From positions 1 through 25,312 of IMG/VR virus record IMGVR_UViG_3300028925_009652: DNA of 25,312 nucleotides; one strand, written 5' to 3'. Both the position numbers and the translations under genes were made by a program. Each line of letters begins with the position of its first letter. The first letter of the stretch is position 1. This stretch comes from a virus. The notes beneath the pieces are model-generated. The model had not been told where the DNA came from and did no database searches. It saw only the letters and a program-made list of their open reading frames with translations. Shown piece after piece: positions 14,992 to 20,215 of the stretch.

Positions 14992-15192
14992 ATGAATAAC
15001 ACTACTGCTACTGCTATCGGATACGTCGGCGCTATCATCATGGCTTTCTTTTCCTTTACAATGTTGCCCGCCCTTGCAATCCTTGGGCTTGTGTTGCTAA
15101 CGGTTCAGATGGTATACTCTCGCATCTGGAACCTTGTAATCCTTAACTTAATATCAATCGGCGGATTCTCTGCCCAATTTATAGGCGCGTAA
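14992..15192 (+). CDS. Two-helix membrane protein, unknown function
   Basis: The ATG at 14992 is preferred because GGAG lies 6 nt upstream; an in-frame ATG at 14980 lies before that site. The product of 66 residues is almost entirely hydrophobic: YVGAIIMAFFSFTMLPALAI with LGLVLLTVQMVY forms one or two helices, and NLVILNLISIGGFSAQFI another. It ends 2 nt before the next gene. No family is recognised. Confidence 0.65.
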   Translation: MNNTTATAIGYVGAIIMAFFSFTMLPALAILGLVLLTVQMVYSRIWNLVILNLISIGGFSAQFIGA

Positions 15193-15194
15193 TT

Positions 15195-15680
15195 ATGATT
15201 AATAAGACTTTTATTTTCGATCTAGATCACACTGTAATCGACTCAAGCCACAGGCAAATCACCCTCGCAGATGGTTCCCTCGATCTTAATAACTGGATAG
15301 AAAATTGCACGCAAGAAAAAATTATGGCTGATACTTTGTTGCCACTGGCTCAACACTGGCGCACGTTTCAAGCCGCTGGCGCTGAAATTGTCGTTTGTAC
15401 TGCCCGCTGTATGGGTGAACATGATCACGCTTTTCTATCTGATCACGACCTGAAAGCCTCGGCTATTCTCTCCCGTCCTTTCGGTTGCACTGATGCTGAT
15501 GCGGATTTAAAGGAGAATCTTTTGCGGGATTATGCTCACAATACTGACAGATCTTGGGCACGCTTCTCTCGCGATGCGGTAATATATGATGACAACCTGA
15601 GCGTACTTTTACGCCTTGACTCCATAGGCATTACCGGATACAATGCAATCTCAATCAACTCAATACTAAAGGCGGCATAA
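15195..15680 (+). CDS. HAD-superfamily phosphatase (PNK 3'-phosphatase / nucleotidase type)
   Basis: A 161-residue protein. HAD motif I is FIFDLDHTVID with nucleophile Asp9 and acid Asp11. Motif II is VVCTARC with Thr69. A Lys near 106 (DADLKENLL) may be motif III, and motif IV is VIYDDN (Asp132-Asp133). Size and motif spacing fit the phage/bacterial 5'(3')-deoxyribonucleotidase or polynucleotide kinase 3'-phosphatase branch. The exact substrate cannot be read. It lies just before an exonuclease gene, so a joint nucleic-acid end-processing or nucleotide-salvage role is plausible. Confidence 0.85.
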   Translation: MINKTFIFDLDHTVIDSSHRQITLADGSLDLNNWIENCTQEKIMADTLLPLAQHWRTFQAAGAEIVVCTARCMGEHDHAFLSDHDLKASAILSRPFGCTDADADLKENLLRDYAHNTDRSWARFSRDAVIYDDNLSVLLRLDSIGITGYNAISINSILKAA

Positions 15681-15681
15681 C

Positions 15682-16332
15682 ATGAGACACTTTTATATAA
15701 TCGTAGACACTGAGACAACTAAACGCGGCACTGTAGCAGATTTCGGAGCGGTAATTGTAACTAAACAGGGTGAGATTGTAGAGCGGTTTGGTTCAATGGT
15801 TCACGGGCATTTTGGGGTTTTGCCTTTATTCTCTGATCCCTCGGCGAACCCAGACGCCTTCTGGTCAGAGCAATCGGCACAACGTAGAGCTAAAAATTAT
15901 GATGCTATGCTGGAAAGCGGCGAACGCTCAATTGCCTCGCCTCAACTGATTAACCAATGGCTGCAACGTGTGAACGCTCAATATTCGCCGGTTCTGACCG
16001 CTTACAATCTACCCTTCGATCTAGGCAAATGCCGTAACACTCGCATCGACCTCGGTATTTTCAAACAGAGCTTTTGCTTACTGAAGGCGGCCAAAAAGCA
16101 GATCGGCACGCTGGCGGAATATCACGACTTTTGCAAGACCAATAATCTTTTGACCGCTAAACTGCGCGCGCCTTCAATGACTGCCGACACAATGAGCAAA
16201 TTCATTTTTGGTATTGATCTAGAAGACGAACCCCACACTGCTTTGGAAGATGCACAATTCTATGAGGCTCCGATTCTGACCAAAATCCTCGAATCGGTCA
16301 CCCGCAAGCAACTACTGGAGCTAGGCAAATGA
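15682..16332 (+). CDS. DEDDh 3'-5' exonuclease (DnaQ/RNase T superfamily)
   Basis: A 216-residue protein. Exo I is FYIIVDTETTKRG (Asp9, Glu11), Exo II is LTAYNLPFDLGKC (Asp113) and Exo III is HTALEDAQFYE (His185, Asp190). All five metal and catalytic residues of the DEDDh class are present. Such enzymes degrade single-stranded DNA or RNA ends or proofread. No polymerase is fused. The start follows the upstream stop by one base, and its end overlaps the next gene by ATGA. Confidence 0.9.
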   Translation: MRHFYIIVDTETTKRGTVADFGAVIVTKQGEIVERFGSMVHGHFGVLPLFSDPSANPDAFWSEQSAQRRAKNYDAMLESGERSIASPQLINQWLQRVNAQYSPVLTAYNLPFDLGKCRNTRIDLGIFKQSFCLLKAAKKQIGTLAEYHDFCKTNNLLTAKLRAPSMTADTMSKFIFGIDLEDEPHTALEDAQFYEAPILTKILESVTRKQLLELGK

Positions 16333-16547
16333 GCATTTTATCCCTGAGAATGAAGGCTTTAATTGTTTTACCAATCTCGCCCATATGGATTATGGGCGCT
16401 TTAATCTGGGAACACTGGGACGATGTTGCAGACTGCTACGCGGATATTTTCAAGGCGATACGCGGGACGAGCGCCCAGCAGCTAAGAGACCAGCACCAAC
16501 GGGCAAAGGACAAGGTAGAGCGAGACTTAAAGGAACTGAAAAAATGA
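16329..16547 (+). CDS. Small membrane protein with charged C-terminal helix
   Basis: A 72-residue protein. The hydrophobic segment LIVLPISPIWIMGALIWEHW (about 11-30) is followed by an acidic/basic helix (QLRDQHQRAKDKVERDLKEL). ATGA overlaps join it to the exonuclease upstream and to the microgene downstream. Its first codons (ATGAGCATT... then CTGAGA.TGA) resemble those of the 16621-16746 gene, which suggests a local duplication. The topology recalls lysis-accessory proteins, but the function is unknown. Confidence 0.7.
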   Translation: MSILSLRMKALIVLPISPIWIMGALIWEHWDDVADCYADIFKAIRGTSAQQLRDQHQRAKDKVERDLKELKK

Positions 16548-16624
16548 GCTATATTTGTTGCAAAAATTGTAATCACGGACTACCCTGTTATTTTTACCCT
16601 AAGAAAAAGGAACAAACCAAATGA
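16544..16624 (+). CDS. 26-residue Cys-rich microprotein
   Basis: An ATGA overlap with the upstream gene marks the start, and another ATGA overlap at the end leads into the next gene. The product begins MSYICCKNCNHGLPCYFY and ends in a Lys-rich tail. Cys5, Cys6, Cys9, His11 and Cys15 could bind one zinc ion. The double coupling makes a real gene likely despite its size. Confidence 0.6.
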   Translation: MSYICCKNCNHGLPCYFYPKKKEQTK

Positions 16625-16746
16625 GCATTATACCTGAGACTGAGGCGGAACTGATTCGCCTCAAAACGCAAATGGAAGTTATCAGAACCATTTGCCCGCT
16701 TTTGGCAATTGTTTTACAGATAATTATTTTAACCCAAATCTTCTAG
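16621..16746 (+). CDS. 41-residue membrane microprotein
   Basis: It starts in an ATGA overlap with the Cys-rich microgene. A short amphipathic N-terminus (MSIIPETEAELIRLKTQMEV) is followed by one hydrophobic helix (CPLLAIVLQIIILTQIF). It is the last gene before a strong terminator. The start region is similar to that of 16329-16547. Confidence 0.6.
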   Translation: MSIIPETEAELIRLKTQMEVIRTICPLLAIVLQIIILTQIF

Positions 16747-16791
16747 CACAGGTAAATCAGGATAGCAAATTTATTTTTTCCTAGCACAAAG

Positions 16792-16821
16792 AATCTCAAA
16801 ATGCAAATTTTGGGATTTTTT
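16792..16821 (+). terminator. Rho-independent terminator closing the cassette
   Basis: AATCTCAAAAT-GCAA-ATTTTGGGATT is an 11-bp stem (one T-G pair) with a GCAA tetraloop of the stable GNRA type, followed directly by six T. Confidence 0.85.
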
Positions 16822-16839
16822 GCTATTTGCAGAAAAATA

Positions 16840-16864
16840 AAAATAAATGCAAAAAAAGCTTGAC
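16840..16864 (+). repeat. 25-bp direct repeat, right copy
   Basis: It matches 14419-14443 at 24 of 25 positions, ending in GCTTGAC. The -35-like TTGACT has no TATAAT at 16-18 bp, so the promoter seen in the left copy is not complete here. Confidence 0.8.
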
Positions 16865-17124
16865 TTTTGTTTTAAAATCGGCGCGGTCGCGCCAATACCA
16901 CACGACTAGCATATGCTAATGCGCCTCGAATACGAATAAAAATGCCCAAACAGGTTGCTATAGTCTATATTTTGGCGCGGGGGCGCCAGTAGTAAGTCAA
17001 CGACTTATTAAGCATGGGCCTCAAAAACGTGTGACCAATTAAGGAAAGTTAGTCATAGTCTATTTTCGGTGCGGAGGCGCCAGTAGTAGTGCGACGACGA
17101 TTTCCCGTCGGATGCTCAGCGCCG

Positions 17125-17153
17125 ATTATAGTGCAGTTGCGATGCGATGTCAA
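17125..17153 (-). promoter_or_regulatory. Leftward consensus promoter, array unit 4
   Basis: On the minus strand, TTGACA (17153-17148), 17 bp, then TATAAT (17130-17125), followed at once by CGGCGC. A GC-rich discriminator of this kind is known from stringently controlled promoters. No leftward gene follows, so its product would be a non-coding or antisense RNA. Confidence 0.75.
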
Positions 17154-17214
17154 GTCTTTTCTGTGACCCCGAGCAAATTCGGGCAAGTAAATGAAATTTC
17201 CTGCCAAGGCGCCG

Positions 17215-17243
17215 ATTATACAGTACTCCAGCGACGCTGTCAA
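17215..17243 (-). promoter_or_regulatory. Leftward consensus promoter, array unit 5
   Basis: On the minus strand, TTGACA (17243-17238), 17 bp, then TATAAT (17220-17215), again followed by CGGCGC. It is exactly 90 bp upstream of the matching promoter in unit 4, in the same direction. Confidence 0.75.
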
Positions 17244-17334
17244 GTACTATTTGGGAGCATGCGGCAAATTCGGGCAAATAAAGGAAGTCTCGTGATAACC
17301 GTAGCGGGTGTGGGGAGATTGGGGCAGTGGCGAT

Positions 17335-17364
17335 ATAATTTTAGATAATTTTAGATGATTTGGC
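17335..17364. repeat. A/T-rich 10-bp direct repeats (ATAATTTTAG)
   Basis: ATAATTTTAG occurs twice in tandem (17335-17344, 17345-17354), followed by the related ATGATTTGGC. Phased A/T-rich short repeats next to an array of larger repeats are typical of DNA-unwinding elements. An origin role is inference. Confidence 0.6.
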
Positions 17365-17442
17365 AAATAAATCTTGACTCGGTGGCTCGTTCGGCCCCCC
17401 GGAATTAAAGTGCGTTTGCTTACCTTCTTTTTCCGAAAGTTG

Positions 17443-17471
17443 TTGACAACCCCCTTGTACGGGCGTATAAT
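17443..17471 (+). promoter_or_regulatory. Consensus promoter of the 17.5 kb duplicated genes
   Basis: TTGACA (17443-17448), 17 bp, TATAAT (17466-17471). The extended -10 GTATAATAC is a 9-bp palindrome shared with the promoters at 17964 and 19393. Here the dyad is nearly 15 bp (GCGTATAATACACGC). Confidence 0.88.
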
Positions 17472-17498
17472 ACACGCATAAACCAAGAAAACAACAGA

Positions 17499-17974
17499 AT
17501 TGAGGAAATACCATTATGAAAGCTCCAATAGCAATGTTTGACATAGCAGAAGGCGGATTTACTTTTTACAACAAAGAACAGTGGGCTGTAGCTTTAGCAG
17601 AGTGGCGTAAAGAACTAAGAGCTGATGGCCTTGATGTGGACTACTTTAACGAATACGATCTAGTAGAGACAATGTTTGGTGACGAGGTATTTATCGAAGA
17701 GATTCCACAAAACATAGTTTAATTCTTGACAGATTGAGGAAATACCATGATGAAAGATCCAATAGACATAGCAGACAGTGAATTTACTTTTTACAACGAA
17801 GAGCAGTGGACTGTAGCTTTAGCAGAGTGGCGTGCAGAACTAAAAGAGTATGGTGATTCCGTAAACCACTGGGACGACTACGATATAGTAAAGATGGTCT
17901 GGGGTGAAGGGGTATTTATTATGAAAACAATGCAACGAGATTCCACAAACCATATTTTAATTCTTGACAGATTG
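17499..17974 (+). repeat. Tandem duplication (unit about 234-238 bp)
   Basis: Unit 1 begins near 17499 (ATTGAGGAAATACCAT) and unit 2 near 17733, each with one gene and ending in TTCTTGACAGATTG (to 17736 and 17974). CAGAATTG and CAGATTG at the ends give the microhomology expected at a duplication junction. The -35 in unit 1 (17726-17731) was left without a -10, while that in unit 2 still drives a promoter. Confidence 0.8.
17516..17722 (+). CDS. Small acidic protein, tandem copy 1
   Basis: A 68-residue protein. The core FTFYNKEQWAVALAEWRKEL is repeated nearly unchanged in the next gene (FTFYNEEQWTVALAEWRAEL). It continues with DYFNEYDLVETMFGDEVFI and ends EEIPQNIV. GAGG lies 10 nt before the ATG, as in copy 2. 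It is acidic and probably helical in the middle. No family is recognised. It is the first gene after a strong promoter, which suggests an early or high-level product. Confidence 0.75.
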   Translation: MKAPIAMFDIAEGGFTFYNKEQWAVALAEWRKELRADGLDVDYFNEYDLVETMFGDEVFIEEIPQNIV

Positions 17975-17983
17975 CCCAAATGA
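17747..17983 (+). CDS. Small acidic protein, tandem copy 2 with shifted C-terminus
   Basis: Paralogue of the previous gene, 78 residues. ATG occurs twice (17747 and 17750); 17750 is the position homologous to copy 1, while 17747 has the better 7-nt spacing from GAGG. After EGVFI the frame is shifted relative to copy 1 by a net insertion of 4 bp in the unit. The shared DNA GAGATTCCACAAA is therefore read as RDSTNH instead of EIPQN, and the protein runs on through the next promoter's -35 (ILDRLPK). The tail is thus new sequence made by frameshift. Confidence 0.75.
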   Translation: MMKDPIDIADSEFTFYNEEQWTVALAEWRAELKEYGDSVNHWDDYDIVKMVWGEGVFIMKTMQRDSTNHILILDRLPK

Positions 17984-17992
17984 ACGTATAAT
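17964..17992 (+). promoter_or_regulatory. Consensus promoter for paralogue 2
   Basis: TTGACA (17964-17969), 17 bp, TATAAT (17987-17992) in the palindrome GTATAATAC. The -35 and spacer lie inside the last codons of the preceding gene. Confidence 0.88.
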
Positions 17993-18039
17993 ACATTTAT
18001 AAACTTAAAAACAAAAAGCATTTTTCGGGAGAAAAAATT

Positions 18040-18354
18040 ATGACAGAAGTATCAAAGAACTACACAGAAGAGATGGTTGACGCTATGGTTGCAGACTACC
18101 AAGACAACCCAACCCAAGAAACAGTTGCAGCTCTATCAGAAGAGTTCAACAAAAGCACAAGATCTATCGTTGCTAAGCTAGTGCGCGAAGGTGTCTACAA
18201 AGCTCCAAGCAAGGCTGTAAAAGCTAAGGTTGCAGTTGTTCGTAAGGCAGACCTCGTAGCCACTATCAACGAAGCACTTGGTGTAGAGCTTGATACTCTC
18301 AGCAAAGCATCTAAAGCTGACTTGGAAGTGCTAGTAGCGGCAATTGCTAAGTAA
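18040..18354 (+). CDS. GcrA/Myb-like DNA-binding protein, paralogue 2
   Basis: A 104-residue protein. NYTEEMVDAMVADYQDNP opens the domain, followed by TVAALSEEFNKSTRSIVAKL and VREGVYKAPS; three short helices of the GcrA/Myb helix-turn-helix type can be drawn. A basic linker (KAVKAKVAVVRKADL) and a C-terminal helical pair (LGVELDTLSKASKADLEVLV) match the layout of paralogues 1 and 3. GGGAG lies about 8 nt before the ATG. First gene after its own consensus promoter. DNA binding and regulation are inferred from the pattern. Confidence 0.78.
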   Translation: MTEVSKNYTEEMVDAMVADYQDNPTQETVAALSEEFNKSTRSIVAKLVREGVYKAPSKAVKAKVAVVRKADLVATINEALGVELDTLSKASKADLEVLVAAIAK

Positions 18355-18398
18355 TGAAATACTGGGAACTAAAAGAGGAATTTGATAATGGTAAGTGA
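18354..18398 (+). CDS. Possible 14-residue leader-type peptide
   Basis: The ATG overlaps the stop of paralogue 2 (TAATG) and encodes MKYWELKEEFDNGK before TGA. It covers the ribosome site and start of the next gene, so it could couple translation. Its reality is uncertain given its size. Confidence 0.3.
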   Translation: MKYWELKEEFDNGK

Positions 18399-18582
18399 AT
18401 ATAGAAAGCACGAATTACCCTACATATTTGATCTGCTGTGGGACGTAAAAACTTATAAACAAGTCGAACGAATAGCAAAGTTTGAAGCTGATTGCTCGGA
18501 CGCTCATCCGTATGACTTAGTTGAATTATTTCAGGAAGAAAATTTAGAGATTCCGGAGTGCCTTAAAGGATTTGCTAAGTAA
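18388..18582 (+). CDS. Small protein, unknown function
   Basis: The ATG at 18388 is used, with AGAGG 9 nt upstream; an in-frame TTG at 18382 is less likely. The product is 64 residues: MVSEYRKHELPYIFDLLWDV, then KTYKQVERIAKFEADCSDAH, ending LEIPECLKGFAK. It is acidic and helical, with no recognised family. It is part of a compact chain of small genes, since its stop overlaps the next start (TAATG). Confidence 0.65.
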   Translation: MVSEYRKHELPYIFDLLWDVKTYKQVERIAKFEADCSDAHPYDLVELFQEENLEIPECLKGFAK

Positions 18583-18710
18583 TGAGATTCTATATTGTAC
18601 GAGATACGTACTACTTTTATAAAGAAAACGAGACAGCAGTGTTGGCATTATCAGCACTGTTTATCTTCCCACTATTGATTGGAGTAGCTAGATGCCTAGA
18701 TTTAGGATAG
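18582..18710 (+). CDS. 42-residue single-pass membrane protein
   Basis: It starts in a TAATG overlap and encodes a polar N-terminus (MRFYIVRDTYYFYKENE) followed by one membrane helix (AVLALSALFIFPLLIGVA). Its end overlaps the next gene by 19 nt. Two-sided overlap supports it as a real gene. Confidence 0.55.
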   Translation: MRFYIVRDTYYFYKENETAVLALSALFIFPLLIGVARCLDLG

Positions 18711-18937
18711 ATATGCGAGTAACAGAAATACATGGCTATACTGTGGAAGCTGAGAGCATGGAAGCTGCAGTAGCTAGGCTCTATGAGGAAGATCCAAAGC
18801 CTGATTATATTGCTACAGAGAGCTGGGAAGTAGAGCAGATCGACGAGATGATGACAGACAAAGATTACTATGATGGTAGAAAGGAATTTATTGAGAGCCA
18901 TGAAAAAATAGTTCTTGACGAGATGGTTAAAAGTTAG
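18692..18937 (+). CDS. Small protein, possibly DpnD/PcfM-like
   Basis: An 81-residue acidic protein. MPRFRIDMRVTEIHGYTVEA followed by ESMEAAVARLYEEDPK gives a strand-strand-helix pattern. This recalls the short DpnD/PcfM-type domain, in which a strand ending in VEA is followed by a helix rich in EEA. The assignment is tentative. The last codons (IVLDEMVKS) contain the -35 of the following promoter. Confidence 0.6.
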   Translation: MPRFRIDMRVTEIHGYTVEAESMEAAVARLYEEDPKPDYIATESWEVEQIDEMMTDKDYYDGRKEFIESHEKIVLDEMVKS

Positions 18938-18943
18938 TATAAT
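18915..18943 (+). promoter_or_regulatory. Promoter of the structured RNA
   Basis: TTGACG (18915-18920), 17 bp, TATAAT (18938-18943), preceded by AAAAAATAGTTC. The expected start is near 18950. The next supportable gene begins only at 19452, beyond a terminator. Confidence 0.82.
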
Positions 18944-18949
18944 ATCATT

Positions 18950-19304
18950 TCAAAGAGAGAAAAACCAGTATAGATGCTTGATTGATAAGCTACATTGCAA
19001 CCCACCTGATACAGGAACGAGCGTCTAACTCGTGTGTAATGTAGTTTTAATATCGCGGGAATGCTGGTACTGCCTACCTCTACTGAGGCAGTATAAAGTG
19101 TATGGCGTAGAGGGGCTTACATAGTTGTGCCGAACAACGTGGGTTTGTCTTATGTAGGTATTATGTTATCCCATTCCTAAAAATCATAGCCGAGGTGCTG
19201 GATTGTAGTCCAGTTGATTGTATAGCGAGGCGGTCTATCTTTCACCCTAATTCTGAATCAGTCATTCTGAATCCTTTATGCCTCCTTCTCGGGGGCATCT
19301 TTTT
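18950..19304 (+). ncRNA. Structured non-coding RNA candidate, about 355 nt
   Basis: Bounded by a consensus promoter and a rho-independent terminator, with no supportable gene. Perfect helices found by eye: GCTT/AAGC (18976-18979 with 18987-18990); CTACATT/AATGTAG (18990-18996 with 19038-19044), enclosing hairpins CCTG-ATA-CAGG and ACGAG/CTCGT; TACTGCCT/AGGCAGTA (19068-19075 with 19086-19093). The loop of the last holds CCTCTAC, which pairs with GTAGAGG at 19107-19113, an H-type pseudoknot. Further stems are CTTACATA/TATGTAGG (19116-19123 with 19151-19158) around GTTGT/ACAAC; GGGAATG/CATTCCT (19057-19063 with 19172-19178) enclosing the preceding elements; and CTGGA/TCCAG (19198-19213). No match to tmRNA, RNase P, 6S or group I introns was recognised. 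Novel class or unknown member. Confidence 0.75.
19278..19304 (+). terminator. Terminator of the structured RNA
   Basis: ATGCCTCC-TTCTC-GGGGGCAT is an 8-bp stem with one T-G pair, followed by C and five T. Confidence 0.85.
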
Positions 19305-19311
19305 GTCTGAA

Positions 19312-19361
19312 GTATACATATATGTTGACTATTTTTAATAATTGTATACATATATGTTGAC
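19312..19361 (+). repeat. Two 18-bp direct repeats (operator candidates)
   Basis: GTATACATATATGTTGAC occurs perfectly at 19312-19329 and 19344-19361, 32 bp apart (about three helical turns, same face). It contains the palindrome GTATAC. The pair lies just upstream of the -35 at 19393, in the usual place for activator or repressor sites. Confidence 0.75.
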
Positions 19362-19392
19362 AATCTTTTTTCAGCACCTCCTTAAAAAATTC

Positions 19393-19421
19393 TTGACAAT
19401 TTGTCCAAACCTCCGTATAAT
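19393..19421 (+). promoter_or_regulatory. Consensus promoter of the 19.4-20.5 kb operon
   Basis: TTGACA (19393-19398), 17 bp, TATAAT (19416-19421) inside GTATAATAC, with AAAAAATTC upstream of the -35. Confidence 0.88.
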
Positions 19422-19451
19422 ACTCGTATAAAATCTAATTAGGAGTAAACT

Positions 19452-19760
19452 ATGAGCAAGGTATTAGAATTTCCCACTATAAAAGTAGTCAGTGAGATTA
19501 TGAAAGATGAACTGCTTTTGAGTATGCAATCCCTCGAAGAAAACTATCAACTGCTCGACCAACTACATCAAGGACTCCATGTAATGGAAGAGGCTACCTC
19601 TAAACATGAGGAGGCGTATAACGCAATGGTAAGTGAGTATATAGACCTAGTAGGTATTGAGAATGTTCAAGTAGACATCTTAGAGTATAGTACAGCGGCT
19701 CTCGTAGAGATTGATGGAGACGGACATAAAGTAACAGACACTAGGAGTGACGACGAGTGA
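19452..19760 (+). CDS. Small acidic coiled-coil protein, unknown function
   Basis: A 102-residue protein. A short N-terminal segment (MSKVLEFPTIKVVSEIM) is followed by long helices with heptad character (LLLSMQSLEENYQLLDQLHQ, VMEEATSKHEEAYNAMV) and an acidic tail (VTDTRSDDE). AGGAG lies 6-7 nt before the ATG. It is the first gene of an operon with a strong promoter and operator-like repeats. No family is recognised. Confidence 0.75.
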   Translation: MSKVLEFPTIKVVSEIMKDELLLSMQSLEENYQLLDQLHQGLHVMEEATSKHEEAYNAMVSEYIDLVGIENVQVDILEYSTAALVEIDGDGHKVTDTRSDDE

Positions 19761-19894
19761 AATTAAAAGATGATGTACTAGAAAGATTTGAGAAAGGCGA
19801 GACAATATATGATATTGCAGAAGACTACAACGTAACTGCGCAAGCAGTATTAGAATTACTAGGATTAGATGAGAACCCGTGGCACTATGATTAA
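19757..19894 (+). CDS. 45-residue helix-turn-helix microprotein (GTG start)
   Basis: The GTG start overlaps the stop of the preceding gene (GTGA). The product has a helix-turn-helix-like core, FEKGETIYDIAEDYNVTAQA followed by VLELLGL, ending DENPWHYD. The YDIAxxYNV pattern is typical of small DNA-binding heads. It overlaps the start of paralogue 3. A regulatory role is inference. Confidence 0.6.
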   Translation: MKLKDDVLERFEKGETIYDIAEDYNVTAQAVLELLGLDENPWHYD

Positions 19895-20210
19895 CTATAC
19901 AGAAGAACAAACAAGACTAATGGTGTACTGTTATGTAACTAAACCTACACCCGAAACAGTACAGGAATTAGCACTAGAGTTTGATAAGAGTACTAAGTCC
20001 ATAATTGGCAAACTATCAAGAGAAGGAGTATACAAACGTGCAGTTTATACGAACAAAAGTGGTGATGCCCCTGTCACGAAAGTGGAGTTGGTTACTAACA
20101 TCGCTGAGAATCTGGGGCTTGAAGTTGAGGATATACTTGGTATCGTTAAAAGTCCGAAGGCTGCTCTCCAAGCGTTGGAACGAGCCACGGGGACAGAACG
20201 AGAAGGATAA
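19887..20210 (+). CDS. GcrA/Myb-like DNA-binding protein, paralogue 3
   Basis: Homology with paralogues 1 and 2 (MINYTEEQ against NYTEEMVD) supports the ATG at 19887, giving 107 residues. An in-frame ATG at 19869 would add six and has AGGA 4 nt upstream. The core TVQELALEFDKSTKSIIGKL plus SREGVYK matches the family. A middle part (KSGDAPVTKVELVTNIAENL) and a C-terminal helical pair follow. The start overlaps the 45-residue gene, so translation is probably coupled. Confidence 0.75.
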   Translation: MINYTEEQTRLMVYCYVTKPTPETVQELALEFDKSTKSIIGKLSREGVYKRAVYTNKSGDAPVTKVELVTNIAENLGLEVEDILGIVKSPKAALQALERATGTEREG

Positions 20211-20215
20211 GACAT

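Larger units (their letters stand above)
16880..17290. repeat. Array of diverged 90-94 bp repeats with GGYGC-N4-GCGCC dyads
   Basis: Three dyads, GGCGC-GGTC-GCGCC (16880-16893), GGCGC-GGGG-GCGCC (16974-16987) and GGTGC-GGAG-GCGCC (17068-17081), are spaced exactly 94 bp. The last two share flanks (TAGTCTAT before, CAGTAGTA after). Two further units beginning GCGCCGATTATA at 17119 and 17209 are 90 bp apart and share CAAATTCGGGCAA further in. No supportable gene is present between 16822 and 17515. The possible frames across the array mostly mirror the repeats. Confidence 0.75.

Noticed and set aside
16840-16887. Promoter at the right copy of the 25-bp repeat
   Set aside because: TTGACT is present, but no -10 hexamer lies at 15-19 bp.
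17049-17348. Possible proteins on both strands in the repeat array
   Set aside because: The frames mirror the repeats and promoter sequences (for example repeated RCQV); no ribosome site and no protein-like pattern.
18950-19304. tmRNA identity for the 18.95 kb RNA
   Set aside because: The size and the pseudoknot would fit, but no tRNA-like end with a CCA-type terminus and T-arm, and no tag frame ending in Ala-Ala, could be seen.
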